A stretch of 64,000 nt of DNA, taken from Coffea arabica. Lineage: Eukaryota > Streptophyta > Magnoliopsida > Gentianales > Rubiaceae. A model generated the notes under the pieces. It saw nothing but the letters and a program-made list of their open reading frames with translations, did no database searches and had not been told where the DNA came from. Of this stretch, positions 10,829 through 21,738 are shown piece after piece. The translations under genes were made by a program, and so were the position numbers. Position 1 is the first letter of the stretch. The number at the start of each line of letters is the position of its first letter. The stretch is from assembly GCF_036785885.1 (NCBI RefSeq), contig NC_092314.1, positions 15,955,638 through 16,019,637 on the forward strand, written 5' to 3'.

Positions 10829-12079
10829 GGGTTAATCACATTTAATCCCCTTAAGGTATATCCCATCTCTCAGTTTACCCCCTAACCTTTAATTTGCTCA
10901 CTTAACTCCCTATAGGACAAAATTGCCCTTGCATAATTTTGACTTTTCATTTACCTTGTTTTCCTTTCTTTTATTTCTTTTTCTCTTTCTTCTTTATTTA
11001 ATTCTTTCTCTTTCCCACAAAAATCTTCACCTTAATGATTGAAATTAAAAAAGAGGAATTGCAGAGATCTCTCTTCTCCTTAAATGATTAAAAAAATATT
11101 CAAATCACTTTCTTAAAATACAATTTTTTTAGCATTTCAATTCTTTTAATTTTGGGTTTTCCTCTTTCCGTTTTAGTTTCTCATTTTATTCTTAAGAAAA
11201 TATCATAAGATGAAATTGTTTTCCTTTCTTTTATTTCTTTTTCTTTTTCTTCTCTCTTTCATCCTTCCCAATAGAAAATTCCATTTCAACGAATATTTTT
11301 GTTTTGAGTTTGTAATTGCATATTTCTGGGTGAAGGTTTAAAAGGCATTAAAAACTAATTTTGATTTTTTGTATGATGCCATGTGTCACAAATTTCAAGC
11401 ATTTCAATTCTTTTAATTTAGGATTTTCCTCTTTCCTTTCTAGTTTTTCATTTTATTCTTAAGAAAATATCATAAGATGAAATTGTTTTCCTTTCTTTTA
11501 TTTCTTTTTCTTTTTCTTCTCTCTTTCATCCTTCCCAATAGAAAATTCCATTTCAACGAATATTTTTGTTTTGAGTTTGTAATTGCATATTTCTGGGTGA
11601 AGGTTTAAAAGGCATTAAAAACTAATTTTGATTTTTTGTATGATGCCACATGTCACAAATTTCAATTGATGATTATTAATCAGGTCACAATTTCATCTTA
11701 AGATATTTTTTTGGGAATAAAATGAAAAATTAAAAAGGAAAGAGGAAAACCCAAAATTAAAAGAATTGAAATGCTAAAAAAATTGTATTTTAAGAAAGTG
11801 ATTTGAATATTTTTTTAATCATTTAAGGAGAAGAGAGATCTCTGCAATTCCTCTTTTTTAATTTCAATCATTAAGGTGAAGATTTTTGTGGGAAAGAGAA
11901 AGAATTAAATAAAGAAGAAAGAGAAAAAGAAATAAAAGAAAGGAAAACAAGGTAAATAAAAAGTCAAAATTATGCAAGGGCAATTTTGTCCTATAGGGAG
12001 TTAAGTGAGCAAAATTAAAGGTTAGGGGGTAAACTGAGAAATGGGATATACCTTAAGGGGATTAAATGTGATTAACCCT
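10829..12079. mobile_element. Inner long-inverted-repeat element (MULE/MITE type)
   Basis: Left end GGGTTAATCACATTTAATCC and right end GGATTAAATGTGATTAACCC are inverted copies, and the inversion extends for roughly 300 bp per arm with few mismatches, for example the words around 10850-11130 and 11760-12060. The flanks AAAAATAA (10821-10828) and AAAAACAA (12080-12087) could be an imperfect duplication. Transcribed, it would form a very long hairpin. No protein coding is visible. Confidence 0.7.
11132..11665. repeat. Tandem duplication of a 267 bp unit
   Basis: The unit starting GCATTTCAATTCTTTTAATT at 11132 recurs at 11399 with a handful of substitutions (for example CCATGTGTC versus CCACATGTC near the unit ends). 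It forms the loop of the inner inverted-repeat element. Confidence 0.9.
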
Positions 12080-12854
12080 AAAAACAATAAAAAATTTAGA
12101 GTGGTTCTTCTCCTTTTCAGTACAAAAAAAAAGTCAAAAAATTAATTTCTTTCCTTTTGACAATCTCATTAATATTGAAAAATATATAGAAGAATAAGGG
12201 AGGAGAAAGAGAGAGAGAGAGCTCAATCCTTTTTTTTAAAAAAAAATACAAATAAGAAAGAATTCAATATTTTTATTATTTTAAAATTACTTTATTTTTC
12301 TATTTACTATCCAATTCCAATCAAAATCTCGAGAACATTAAAGCAATACAATAATATTAGATTTTTCCTTAGTTTCTTTCTTTATAAAATCTAATTTTCT
12401 GTTTCCTTCTATCCTATCTCCTTTTCTTTTCAAAGTATTAATAAGTGTGAAAAAAAGAAATTTGAGAAAACTCTTTTATTTTTATGTTTTTGGAATCTTA
12501 GAGTGAAAAAAAAGGAAAAATAATTATTCCAACTTTTTTATTTTAAATTATATATCAAAGGGTAAATACATTTTAAAAAATTTTGAACATACTTTCTAGA
12601 TTAACGATAGAGTAAAATATCTAGAAAATAATATTAGAGAGTAAAGTGATTGTATCACTATAATTTAAAGGGATAAAGTGATAATAACAATGTAGTAATA
12701 CTATAAAATAAAAGAGTATTTTTGTTAAAAATTTATTAACATGCTGAATTGAATTACCTATGAAGTAAAATGACTAAAAGATAACATGATGGGAGTAAAT
12801 TGATAGTAATGATATAGTTTAAAGGGGTAAAGTGATAATAACCCATTAGAAAAG

Positions 12855-13351
12855 TTACTTAATTTCAAAAATTTTAAGGGAATATTCTTTGGAATCTCTA
12901 AATTTACATTTATGTCCCTAATAAATTTGATTTTTTTAAGTTACAATAACAAGTTAATGAAATATGCCAATTATTTTGTTAGTTTTGTATATTCCATCAA
13001 GGATTCTACTCAAGTGAGACGGATTTTATAGTTTAGGGAGTTAAATATTCCCACTTTGAAAGTTTAAGGATGTAAGTAAGAGTCAAGCCAAAGTTAAAGG
13101 GTGCAAAGTGGAATTAATCCTAAGCTTAATTAAGCAATACAAATATTTTCAACGAAGTCAATCTTCTCTGTGATTCGTTATTCGTTTGGTTTATAATTGA
13201 TTTCAAAAAGACCTGTCTGTTGAATATAGTGTATAAGCTGAAAAGAACTGATAAAAGTAAATATTAAATCTAAGCATAAGACAATTAATGGCCAAAAGCT
13301 ATAGAAGTTTTAATTGCTGATGTAACAAATGCATTGCGAAATTTTTCCAAT
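12855..13351. other. AT-rich, no gene seen
   Basis: Short ATTTA/TTTAA-rich DNA with a few words resembling the preceding element (GGTAAAGTG-like). Nothing coding is recognisable. Confidence 0.5.
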
Positions 13352-13492
13352 CGGAAAGTTAGTTGGGTGCATGGTGGTATTAATTTTGTTGCCCATGAGA
13401 AGGCAGAGTATCTTGGTTCGGTTGATGATTCTATCATCCGGGGGATTCTTCCCCACGTTTTGTTCTGTCCGCTCTTTATATTGACTCACTAA
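13352..13492 (+). pseudogene. LINE-type RNase H tail fragment
   Basis: The translation includes VSWVHGGINFVAHEKAEYLG and then RGILPHVLF before a stop. This resembles the carboxyl end of the RNase H domain of plant non-LTR retrotransposons, where a conserved VAH...LA motif is followed by a short PP...L tail. It is only about 46 codons; the rest of the element is gone. A weak call. Confidence 0.35.
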
Positions 13493-14300
13493 TCCATTAA
13501 TATGATAGGCTTTTTCTATCAAAAAAATTTTGATTTTTATCCATATTATATTTGTTGGATATTTTAATAAAAAATATCACATATTTATTTTGAATTCAAA
13601 CACAATAAATTACAATGTTAAATGAATTTTCAACTACCAATAAAACCATTTAAAAGTGTAACTTACGTCTTTAAAATAAGATTTATGTCTTGAATTGTGT
13701 GACCTATGTAATGATTAGGTTTATGAATTTATTTAGTTAATTTTTTACCGTTATACAATAAATCTAGACATTTCAATTAGTAGCTAAAATATGAGGTGTT
13801 TATTCCTCTTAATGTTAATATTTTAGTACTCATAATTTCTGAACCTACAAATAAAGGTATCTATCAACCAAACCTAATATATACTTAGCCATCTCTAAAC
13901 TATTTTCTACTTTTCTTTCTCTCACTATAATTGGATATTATAGAGCAAAGAACAGTGTTGTGTGAGGTTTCCATCTTACTCCAATAGTGTAAATTGGAGT
14001 AGACTACAGTGAGATAGGGTGAGCTGTTATATCCTAGAGGTGATGTGCTGAAATCTACTACACCAGAAGATACTCCGTAGGGGTGCGAATCGTTTCAAAG
14101 AGACCAATCTAGTCCATGCCTCAGCCCATGCCAAATTAACTTTTTATGGTATAAATTATTTGCATTTTTTAATGTAATATTGAGGTATGAAATTTTTATT
14201 AATTTCTTTGTTAAATTTTGTTAAAGAAATTATTGTTATTTATATGATTTATTTTGGTCAAAAACCAACAATATTTGATTTATTGATCAAAACAAGAAAA

Positions 14301-14320
14301 ACACACACACACACACACAC
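14301..14320. repeat. (AC)10 microsatellite
   Basis: Perfect AC dinucleotide run followed by ATATATTATATA. Confidence 0.95.
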
Positions 14321-14386
14321 ATATATTATATAAGATAATTCAATGTAACCAAGTCAATAAGTTATTATATAAACATGAGGGGAGAT

Positions 14387-14440
14387 GGATTGAGTGGTAC
14401 GGAGGGAGTGTAAGTAAAAAGTTTTGAGTTCGATTTCTCT
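14387..14440 (+). repeat. SINE-like tRNA-derived fragment
   Basis: TGGATTGAGTGG followed about 27 bp later by GAGTTCGATTTC matches the spacing and consensus of RNA polymerase III A and B boxes as found at the head of plant SINEs. It does not fold as a complete tRNA, and no clear tail or duplication was found. Confidence 0.4.
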
Positions 14441-15282
14441 CATCTATACTGAAAAAAATGTAGAATCCACAAAATTCTAACAAAATTATATGGGAGATAT
14501 ACAGGAGATATATTCGTAAAATCAATGTATATGGGGAGTCAATTTAACACCTATAAAAATGTGGGAGAAGAGGCATAAATATCAACAATAATAAGTTAAT
14601 CACGCACTATAATAACAAGGCTCTCAAGTCTTTCACTCTTTTCAACTAAACACAATAATATGACCCCCTATTTATAAACTAGATGACTTGATAAGCAAGT
14701 CTTATAATCATAAGAAATTTCCTAATAAGATACTAATTCTTAAATAATAAAACTACAATAACTTGATTCCAATAGAATTACTAAAACCCTAATTTGACTA
14801 AAACACTAGTAAATAATAAGATGAAAATTTTTAATTTTGAGCCTTGATTTAACATGCCAACAAAAAATGTTAAAAAAATTATTCTATATACTTGAGGACA
14901 CGCAACAACATCAAAAACGTAATGATAATACTTCTATTAGATACATAAGGATCAAATAAAAATTATTTGTCATACGGCAGTTGCTTGTTTTCAATCGAAT
15001 TCAAGGCTATACCCTTGTTGGCAAAGGTGCAAAGGGCTTACAGGTCAAGATAGGGACCAATCCCAGTTCATTTAACCACATATAGACTAAGTGCTTAGGA
15101 ACTTGTCCGAAGATGTGTGGTTGCTGCTGACGTATTGCTTCTTGATTCGCTGAAAAGTTGTCGTTCTTCATGAGCTATGCACTCGACAGGATAAGTTGGG
15201 CTGCCAAGTGCGTTTGTGAGCTGCCGAGTATTTTTGCTTGCATGCAATCCACTGAAGAGAGTAATCATTATAATAATAGTAA

Positions 15283-16636
15283 TTGTTCTTTTTGTTCAAA
15301 CAATCTGTGATTGGGCTTGCTTTTTTCCTCTTTTCCACGTTACCTAATGTCAGGCTTTTGGTGATGAATTGTCATGAAAATTGGAGTGGTTATTGGGCTG
15401 AATGTGATGGGTCATCGGTAACTTATTTGCCCTTGGTTGGCATGTTTATTTATGTTCTTTTTTTACGAGTTGAATAAGTTCTGTTCTTGGGTTATAGATG
15501 TCAAAAAGTTTCCGGCCTACTGTAGAAGTTTTAAAACTGTGCTTCCTCCTTTGACTTTGCTGCTGATTTTCCTTCTTGTTCGTACGATGTTAGGAGCTCA
15601 AACGATGTCTTGCGTCCTGGATTTTGCAGACATTATGATGATTCCTAGTGTGTTTAGTGTTTTTTTTTTCCTTTTTTATCTTGCCTTGCTACCGATAGCG
15701 GGCTAGCTTTTAATCTACATTGTACTATTTCTCCTCTTCGTTTCATTTGCTCTTTTGCCTCGTACTCTCTTCTTTTCAAGGCCTCTTTTCTCTTCATCTT
15801 GTCTTCCTCACCCTTGGTCAGTTTCCTGTTACAGATTTATATGTTCTGGGCTCTTGTTATCTATGCATTGTTGTACCACAGTCTTTTTCTTGTAAACTAA
15901 CTTCAAGTATTTCTTCCATTTCTTTGTAAATGCTACTGGGTATATGCTTTGGGACTTGTGGTGAGCTCATTTTAAACTTCCTGCTTTTTTGTTTCTATTT
16001 TTAGGTTTTGTTTCTATTCTTCTGATTGCCTGTCTTACATCCGTGTGATGGGCTTTTCTCTGTAGAATTTGCCGGCCTTTGCTACTTGAGAGGATCCTTT
16101 TTTGGAGCTGATTCTTTGTCATGTGTTGGGACAGGAATTCTGTTGCAGGTCAGATGCTTATTTTTTTTTTGTCTTCTTTGCTTATTCCTTCTGTTGTACA
16201 TCCTTTGGTTAGTTGCCATTTTTGCTCTTCCATTCTTGCTTCATATAGAAGCATCTCATCTGTGTAATAGTTATTAGCTCACGTGTAATAGTTGCCGTGC
16301 ATGGATATTTTTAAAAAAAATTCCCTTTGGTCTTTTTCCTTCTTAGTTTTTTGCAGTAAAGCTGGAATGAATGCATTTTTTTTCCCTTGTATCGTATTTG
16401 TTATGAAAAAATTATTCTTTGTTCTTTTGCCTTCTTAGTTTTTTACAGTAAAGCTGGAATGAATGCATGTTTTTTTTTATTTCCTTGTATCGTATATGTT
16501 GTGTTGTTCTTTTTCGCAGTCGGTACATGTTTTTTTTTCCTTCTTTGCAGTGATTTTATTATAGTTTTTTTTTGTCTGTTGTAAACTGCCGTTCGTTGAT
16601 TTTTTGGCATTGGTGGTTCTTAGTTATTTAAGTCAA
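15283..16636. other. T-rich region upstream of the Helitron coding remnant
   Basis: Strongly T-rich on the + strand with many GTTTT and TTTGCAG words; several hydrophobic open frames are composition artefacts. A near-repeat of about 60 bp (TTAGTTTTTTGCAGTAAAGC at 16346 and its copy near 16436) is present. It may be leader and intron sequence of the Helitron gene, but I cannot place the Helitron 5' terminus here. Confidence 0.4.
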
Positions 16637-16792
16637 ATGGATAGAAATGCTATTCGTCGGAAACGGTATGCTGAAATGCCACAGAATGAGAAGGCTGCAC
16701 TTTCACGTCGGAGGCATGAAGCCGGGGAAAAAAACAAAAGAAAGAGAAATCCTCGCACTCTTATGTTCATGAGATGCCGTTTGGTTGCATAG
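16637..16792 (+). pseudogene. Helitron N-terminal basic segment
   Basis: MDRNAIRRKRYAEMPQNEKA followed by ALSRRRHEAGEKNKRKRN. Highly basic, and similar in style to the start of plant Helitron replicase proteins, which open with repeated RRxxYxxM(P/S)xEExxxLLxRRR blocks. The rest of the protein is expected after introns; 16880-17260 contains open but unrecognised sequence. Confidence 0.5.
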
Positions 16793-17353
16793 AAACTGGT
16801 GTCTTTTTTCCTGGTTCTCCTGAGGGAAATATCAAGCTACGGAGTAGTTAGGATCATATTTCTCATCATGATAGTCTTCTTGTTCAAGACTCAATGGACT
16901 ATATGTCCATCGGTGCACCTGCATGCCCCAGTGCTTGTAGTAGTGGTCCTTCTGCTGTTATCATGCCACATTTAGTACAATATGGTTTTACTCCTCAAGG
17001 AGTATATTCCATTGTGGTATTTTACCCATCTATTCTGTGTCCGTTACTTTATTTAGCACTGCATTGGCTCAGTGTCTTTTAATGGCTTCACTTTTCCTAT
17101 GCTATTTACAAATGAGGCCATCTATTTTTGTGCATTGCAATAGCTCCACTGGATGACATAGTTCATGTTAGAAAAAGTCATCCAGAATCCAGTGTTGGAA
17201 AAATAAAAGTAAAAAACACACTACTGTGTCTTCTCACCTTTGGGCTAACGTCCAGCCTTGTTCTAATCAATGTTTTCAAACCCGGACCGTCAATCAAACC
17301 GGTGAGGTGAAAGGGTCGAGGTTCAACCAGTCGGATCGGTTCAATCGGGGTTC

Positions 17354-17370
17354 AATAAATAAATAAATAA

Positions 17371-17414
<44 letters not shown>
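17354..17414. repeat. (AATA)n then (TA)n microsatellite
   Basis: AATAAATAAATA followed by about 40 bp of alternating AT just inside the left end of the hAT element. Confidence 0.95.
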
Positions 17415-17425
<11 letters not shown>

Positions 17426-18005
17426 CCTATGCATAGAATAAGATATAAATGCTGAACCACAATAAATATAAGAGCAATATCCAACAATTAACACACACAA
17501 TTAACATAGTTATGAAACTTACATGTCCAATTGTCTAAATATTAAAATTAACAAAAAACAATACAAGTCTAGAAAACAATCAAAAGGTCCAAACGAGTCC
17601 AATTTCTGAAGCTTCTATAATCTTCTTCATAATTCTGGGACAACAAAGCTTCAAAAAAAGCCATCTTGACAAGTCATCATCATCATCCAAGACTATTATA
17701 TGAATCACTGACAAGTGATAAAAGTATAAAATCATATTAGTTTCATCACACCAACTGATACAAATCTTAAAAATAAAAATAAAAGAGTACAAATAATTCT
17801 ATACCAATTACCATTTGAACATTTAATGCCAATTATCATCTTCATCATTAAAAAAGTTTCGACGCTGAAATGTTTCTAAATCAACATCTTCTGCTTCATC
17901 TTCATTATCTAAAAAATCAACATATTTAATTATATACATATTCAACAATTGAATATCATATCATACTAGCTTTATTTTTGCATCAAACTAATGATTTATG
18001 TCAAA

Positions 18006-20411
18006 CTAATCTTCAAGTTGTTCAGAATTTGAACATTGACCATGAATTGGAAGTTCTTCAAGCTCTTCCTCTAACTCCTCATAATCAAGCTCCCCTTCTT
18101 GTTCTTCTTCAACCACCCAAAATTCTGTTTTATCAATTGACTCATAATCAACGGGATCATACGATCTCTTTTGCTGATTATGCCTACAACATATATATAT
18201 ACACACAACATATACACTTAGTTAGTACTAAAATATTTTCTTAAAAGGAATGAAATGTCATTTATAAAAATAAACCATTTACATATACCTATACTGCAAA
18301 CACAAATTGTAATGCACATATACAAGATCATTGAGCCTTTGATGCTCCAACCTATTCCTTTTCTTAGTATGAATACGTTCAAAAACACTCCAATTACGCT
18401 CACATCCTGAAGAAGAAGCTGTTTGACTCAAAACCCGAATTGCAAGTTTTTGTAAGTTGGGAGCATCACAACCAAAGAGCTTCCACCAATTCTCTGTCAT
18501 ATTCAAAATTTAAATATAAACAAAATATTTATAAATTAGATATATATATATATATATATATTAGAGAGATTCAAATGCTAGAAAAATATAAATTACCTGG
18601 TCTATCTTTCTTGCTAGTAAGAATAGCAAGTTTTCTGCCAAAACTTCTCTCCCGCTCTCGATACATTCCAATTTCTCTTGTTAAATTTTCCACACTACAC
18701 CAATCCACCTTTGATTCTATGTAATCCAACAAACCATTTGTAATTTCTGGATGTGTAGAGAATGTGGCAGTGTCATATTGAAAAGCGGGATTTAAAAAAT
18801 ATGCCGTAGCATGCAAATTTTTCCTCAACATCCTATCCCATCGGTCATTGATGATATCAATGTAAGGCTTATATAGTCTTTCACTACTCCTGAACAACTT
18901 CTTGATTCCAGTAATTGCTCTAAACATACCTTCATACACATACCCCAAAGAAGGCCTTTCATCAGTGTCACAAACTCTCAACAACCGAATAATAGGACCC
19001 ATTATTCTCACCGTAATCAAACAATTATTCCAAAATCTATCATCCAAAACAATTTGTTTGACCTCTTTTCCTTTGTTCATTTTCAAGAACTTTTTGTAAT
19101 CTCCGCTAGTGACTAAAGCTTGTAAGCTGTCTTTGTGATCATGTAAGCTCTTTAGTGCAATAAAAGTGGTGGCAAATCGAGTCTCCCCCGGACGAATAAT
19201 CTCCCTCCACCCATTAGTTTTTCTCAGCCAATTTAGAACATATTTATGATTATACACAAAAACAGTTACTGTAGTAGCAAGAGCCACTAGAGATTTAACA
19301 GTACCCATTTCACCAATATCCTTCAAAATCAAATTGATACAATGGGCAGCACCTGGAGACCAGCAAATAGTTGGATATCTTTCATTTAATAAAGCTCCAG
19401 CAGCCTTATAATTGCTAGCATTATCAGTGACTAAATGCACCACATTTTTTGAACCAACCATTTCAACAATTTCAACAAATAGATTGCACAAATTTTCTGC
19501 ATTTGTCACAATGTCCGATGCATCTATAGACTTGATAAAAGATATACCCTTAGGACAATAAACCAGAAAATTAATCAATGGTCTTTGTCTACTATCTTTC
19601 CATCCATCACCCATTATAGTGCATCCAGTTTCAGCCCAAGTATTTCGAAATGAATCAACAACTAACTGCACATCTTTCTTAGCAACTCGCAACAAAGTGA
19701 CTCGCAAAGAATGATAAGATGGAGCTTTATAACCATGACCCATTGATGCAATTTGATCGATAGCTTTTTGAAAAAATGGAGAATTAACAGCATTAATGGG
19801 AATACATGCATCATAGAACCAAAGAGCAATGGCCATATCAGTATTTTGCCATTTATCCTTACTTTGCAAACAAACTTTGATAGTAGGTTGAGCACTATCA
19901 CGTCCACCCTTAAAGAAAGCACGAATACCTGTAGGGGCAGTGGTTTTTCTCTTTCCTTTACCTAATGATGTACCAGCCTCATTCATTGAAATTTCCCTTA
20001 TTCGAGGAGGTGGAACCTCTTGCACTTCATCACCGACAAATTCGTGCACTGGTTGACCAAAAGGACTTTCAACCCAAAATCTCCTCTTTTTTCTTTAGAT
20101 TTTTTATCATTCTCTTGCAAACATGTTAATATTGCAAGCCTCACTGCTGGATCAACATTTGGACATGAAGTAACACTGCCCGTTACTCTTGCCAAGTGTT
20201 GCTTCATTCGGTGGATGCCACCCCCATGAAACACTTTAAAACAATAAGTGCATGTCATGGTTTTTCTTCCTTGTGCATTTCTGCCCTCAGAAACATATCC
20301 CCATGCTATATCTGTCTTTTGCCTATGACCTTGGGGCTGACTTGCAGATCCCTCACTATTGAATGGTCCCCCCGGTGAACATTGTGAGTTACTACCGCTA
20401 CCAACCTCCAT
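18006..20411 (-). pseudogene. hAT transposase (BED finger, DUF659, hAT dimerisation domain), one frameshift
   Basis: DNA transposase of the plant DUF659/BED hAT group. From the ATG at 20411: BED zinc finger (CTYCFKVFHGGGIHRMKQHL, then a CP pair), DUF659 core (WAETGCTIMGDGWKDSRQRP; HLVTDNASNYKAAG; WSPGAAHCINLILKD) and a second-half catalytic region (PGETRFATTFIALKSL; DDRFWNNC). Splicing at 18597/18493 joins DRP to ENWWKLFG and gives the dimerisation motif (LAIRVLSQTASSSGCERNWS). A last exon (about 18189-18006) adds an acidic tail (EEEQEGELDYEELEEELEEL). Length and exon layout are near complete. The BED frame and catalytic frame are offset by one base around the A-rich run at 20085-20100, with a stop in the second frame just upstream, so the copy as read is probably dead. 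Confidence 0.9.
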
Positions 20412-20510
20412 CCTAAAATGAGATATTTAAAAATAACTAGTCTTAACAAATAATTAATATACACAAACTGAAACAAATTATTAAAGCTATTCGTATTTGG
20501 GAACTGAAAC

Positions 20511-20949
20511 TATCACCAAAAGATCTAAAGGGGTTAATGGAGACAATGAAACAACCGTTTAGCACGAGTGAAGTTAATTCCCTAAGCCTTGTGCATTTCT
20601 TGAGGGTGTTAAGTATCTTCACGATAACTGGGTTTTGCACAGAGATTTAAAGACATCAAATATACTTTTAAATAATAGCACAGAGATTTAAAGACATCAA
20701 ATATATTTTTAAATAATAGCACAGAGATTTAAAGACATCAAATAACTTTCAAAGACATCAAATAACTTTCATCTGTCATGTTACTGTAGATTTTTGTATG
20801 GATTTCAAGCTAATTTTCTTCTCTGTGGCCTTAAAGATCATTGTCGTTTTGTTTTGCAGATATTCAAAATTTTTCGTACGCCTAATGACACAATCTGGCC
20901 TGGGTTTTCGAAGCTTCCAGGGGTCAGGGTTAACTTTGTCAAGCATCAG
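20511..20949 (+). pseudogene. Captured CDKG-type cyclin-dependent kinase fragment
   Basis: Two pieces of a PITSLRE/CDC2L-like kinase (plant CDKG clade, cell-cycle and splicing-linked Ser/Thr kinases). Piece one (about 20520-20665) reads DLKGLMETMKQPFSTSEV, then after a one-base shift [20 protein letters not shown], which contains the catalytic-loop HRDLK. Piece two starts after a CAG at 20859 and reads IFKIFRTPNDTIWPGFSKLP, then GVRVNFVKHQ, ending at a possible donor near 20949; the usual LG between RT and P is missing. The exons between (activation loop, APE region) are absent. It lies inside the hAT element, opposite in orientation to the transposase and about 100 bp upstream of its ATG. 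Confidence 0.85.
20641..20770 (+). repeat. 41 bp tandem repeat derived from the kinase HRD exon
   Basis: The unit beginning AGAGATTTAAAGACATCAAA (encoding part of HRDLKTSN) occurs at 20641, 20682 and, truncated, 20723; the last part then decays into two 20 bp units AAAGACATCAAATAACTTTC (20731 and 20751). Confidence 0.9.
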
Positions 20950-21480
20950 TATGTATTAGACTATTATTAGAATCATGTTTCAGTTCCCAAATAAATGAAG
21001 CTTAAGACTATTAGACTATTATTAGAATCATGTTTCGCATGCAAATTTCATTACCGAATATCAGTACCGTAAACCAATTCGTATTGAAAAAAGAAGATAG
21101 AAGCGCAGCAGGTGTATGAAGTAAAATACCTAAGACAGGGTTGCGAGAAAAGCTGATGAAGATGGTGTGAAGTGTGAACGAGTTTGGACTTGCACTATTA
21201 GTAGATAAGCTTGAATTCCACAATTTTTTTTTGGCTTAGAATCGGAGCAGCAGGCGGAAAAACTTTAGGCTTCGGTGCTTCCTTTTTGCTGATTGCTATG
21301 GATCAAGATTGGAGTTTGGACTTAGTAACATCAAAACATAGAAGCAGAAATCAGCACATTCATAGCACTTTCAAAGTCCATACACCTTTTACCATTTGGC
21401 TTCTTTCTGTTGTCTTTTTTTTCTTCCTAGTTCCCTCTACAAATTACTCCAATCGATCGCTCGATAAATCTTCCATCACC

Positions 21481-21738
21481 ATGGATCCACAGGATTTTTC
21501 CACCGGCAGCAGGCCGTCTCCGAGGAGAGAACTACAGGGCCCAAGTCCAGCTCCACTTAAAGTAAGCAAAGACTCCCACAAAATCAAGAAACCACCAGTT
21601 GCACCGCAGCTGCACCACCTCAATCACCCTGCTCAGCCGCACCTTCAGCCCACAGTCGACAACGAACACCGCCAACCAGTGGTCATCTACGCCGTTTCCC
21701 CAAAAGTGATCCACACCACACTTTGGAGAAGGGATTAG
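21481..21738 (+). pseudogene. Captured MKS1/VQ21-type VQ protein, amino half
   Basis: From ATG 21481 the translation opens MDPQDFSTGSRPSPRRELQG, then SKDSHKIKKPP and VVIYAVSPKVIHTT. These are the conserved landmarks, in order, of plant MAP kinase substrate 1 (VQ21), a nuclear regulator that links MPK4 to WRKY factors. The reading frame leaves the family right after HTT (LWRRD, stop), before the FxxxVQxxTG motif that defines the family and binds WRKY proteins. The same frame is open upstream to 21211. The fragment would keep the docking-type basic motif but not the VQ motif. Identification is by memory of the family. Confidence 0.8.

Larger units (their letters stand above)
10531..12846. mobile_element. 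Long-inverted-repeat (Mutator-like) element, outer
   Basis: The left arm begins AGTTATTATCACTTTACC and the right arm ends GGTAAAGTGATAATAACCCAT; similarity between the arms continues inward (TCAATTT-type on the left, AAATTGA-type on the right). An imperfect 9 bp direct repeat flanks it (ATAGAAAAG at 10522-10530, TTAGAAAAG at 12846-12854; 8 of 9, exact over TAGAAAAG). Long arms with a 9 bp duplication fit a Mutator-like element. No transposase is present. A second inverted-repeat element occupies the middle. Confidence 0.65.
13493..15282. other. AT-rich intergenic DNA with repeat debris
   Basis: A stretch beginning TGTTGGATATTTTAAT near 13553 and running to about 14080 has the look of a decayed copia LTR and leader (TGTTG start, TATATACTTAG, GTGTGAGG), but I could not find a matching second end or duplication. 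Apart from the SINE-like piece and the AC repeat listed separately I see no gene. Confidence 0.35.

Noticed and set aside
13553..14080. Possible copia solo LTR starting TGTTGGATATTTTAAT
   Set aside because: No matching CA end with a 5 bp duplication could be found.
15283..16584. Several hydrophobic frames that look like membrane proteins
   Set aside because: They are Phe/Leu-rich only because the DNA is T-rich; no conserved motif and many alternatives in other frames.
20641..20770. CRISPR-like array
   Set aside because: Repeats are directly adjacent with no unique spacers, and the DNA is eukaryotic.
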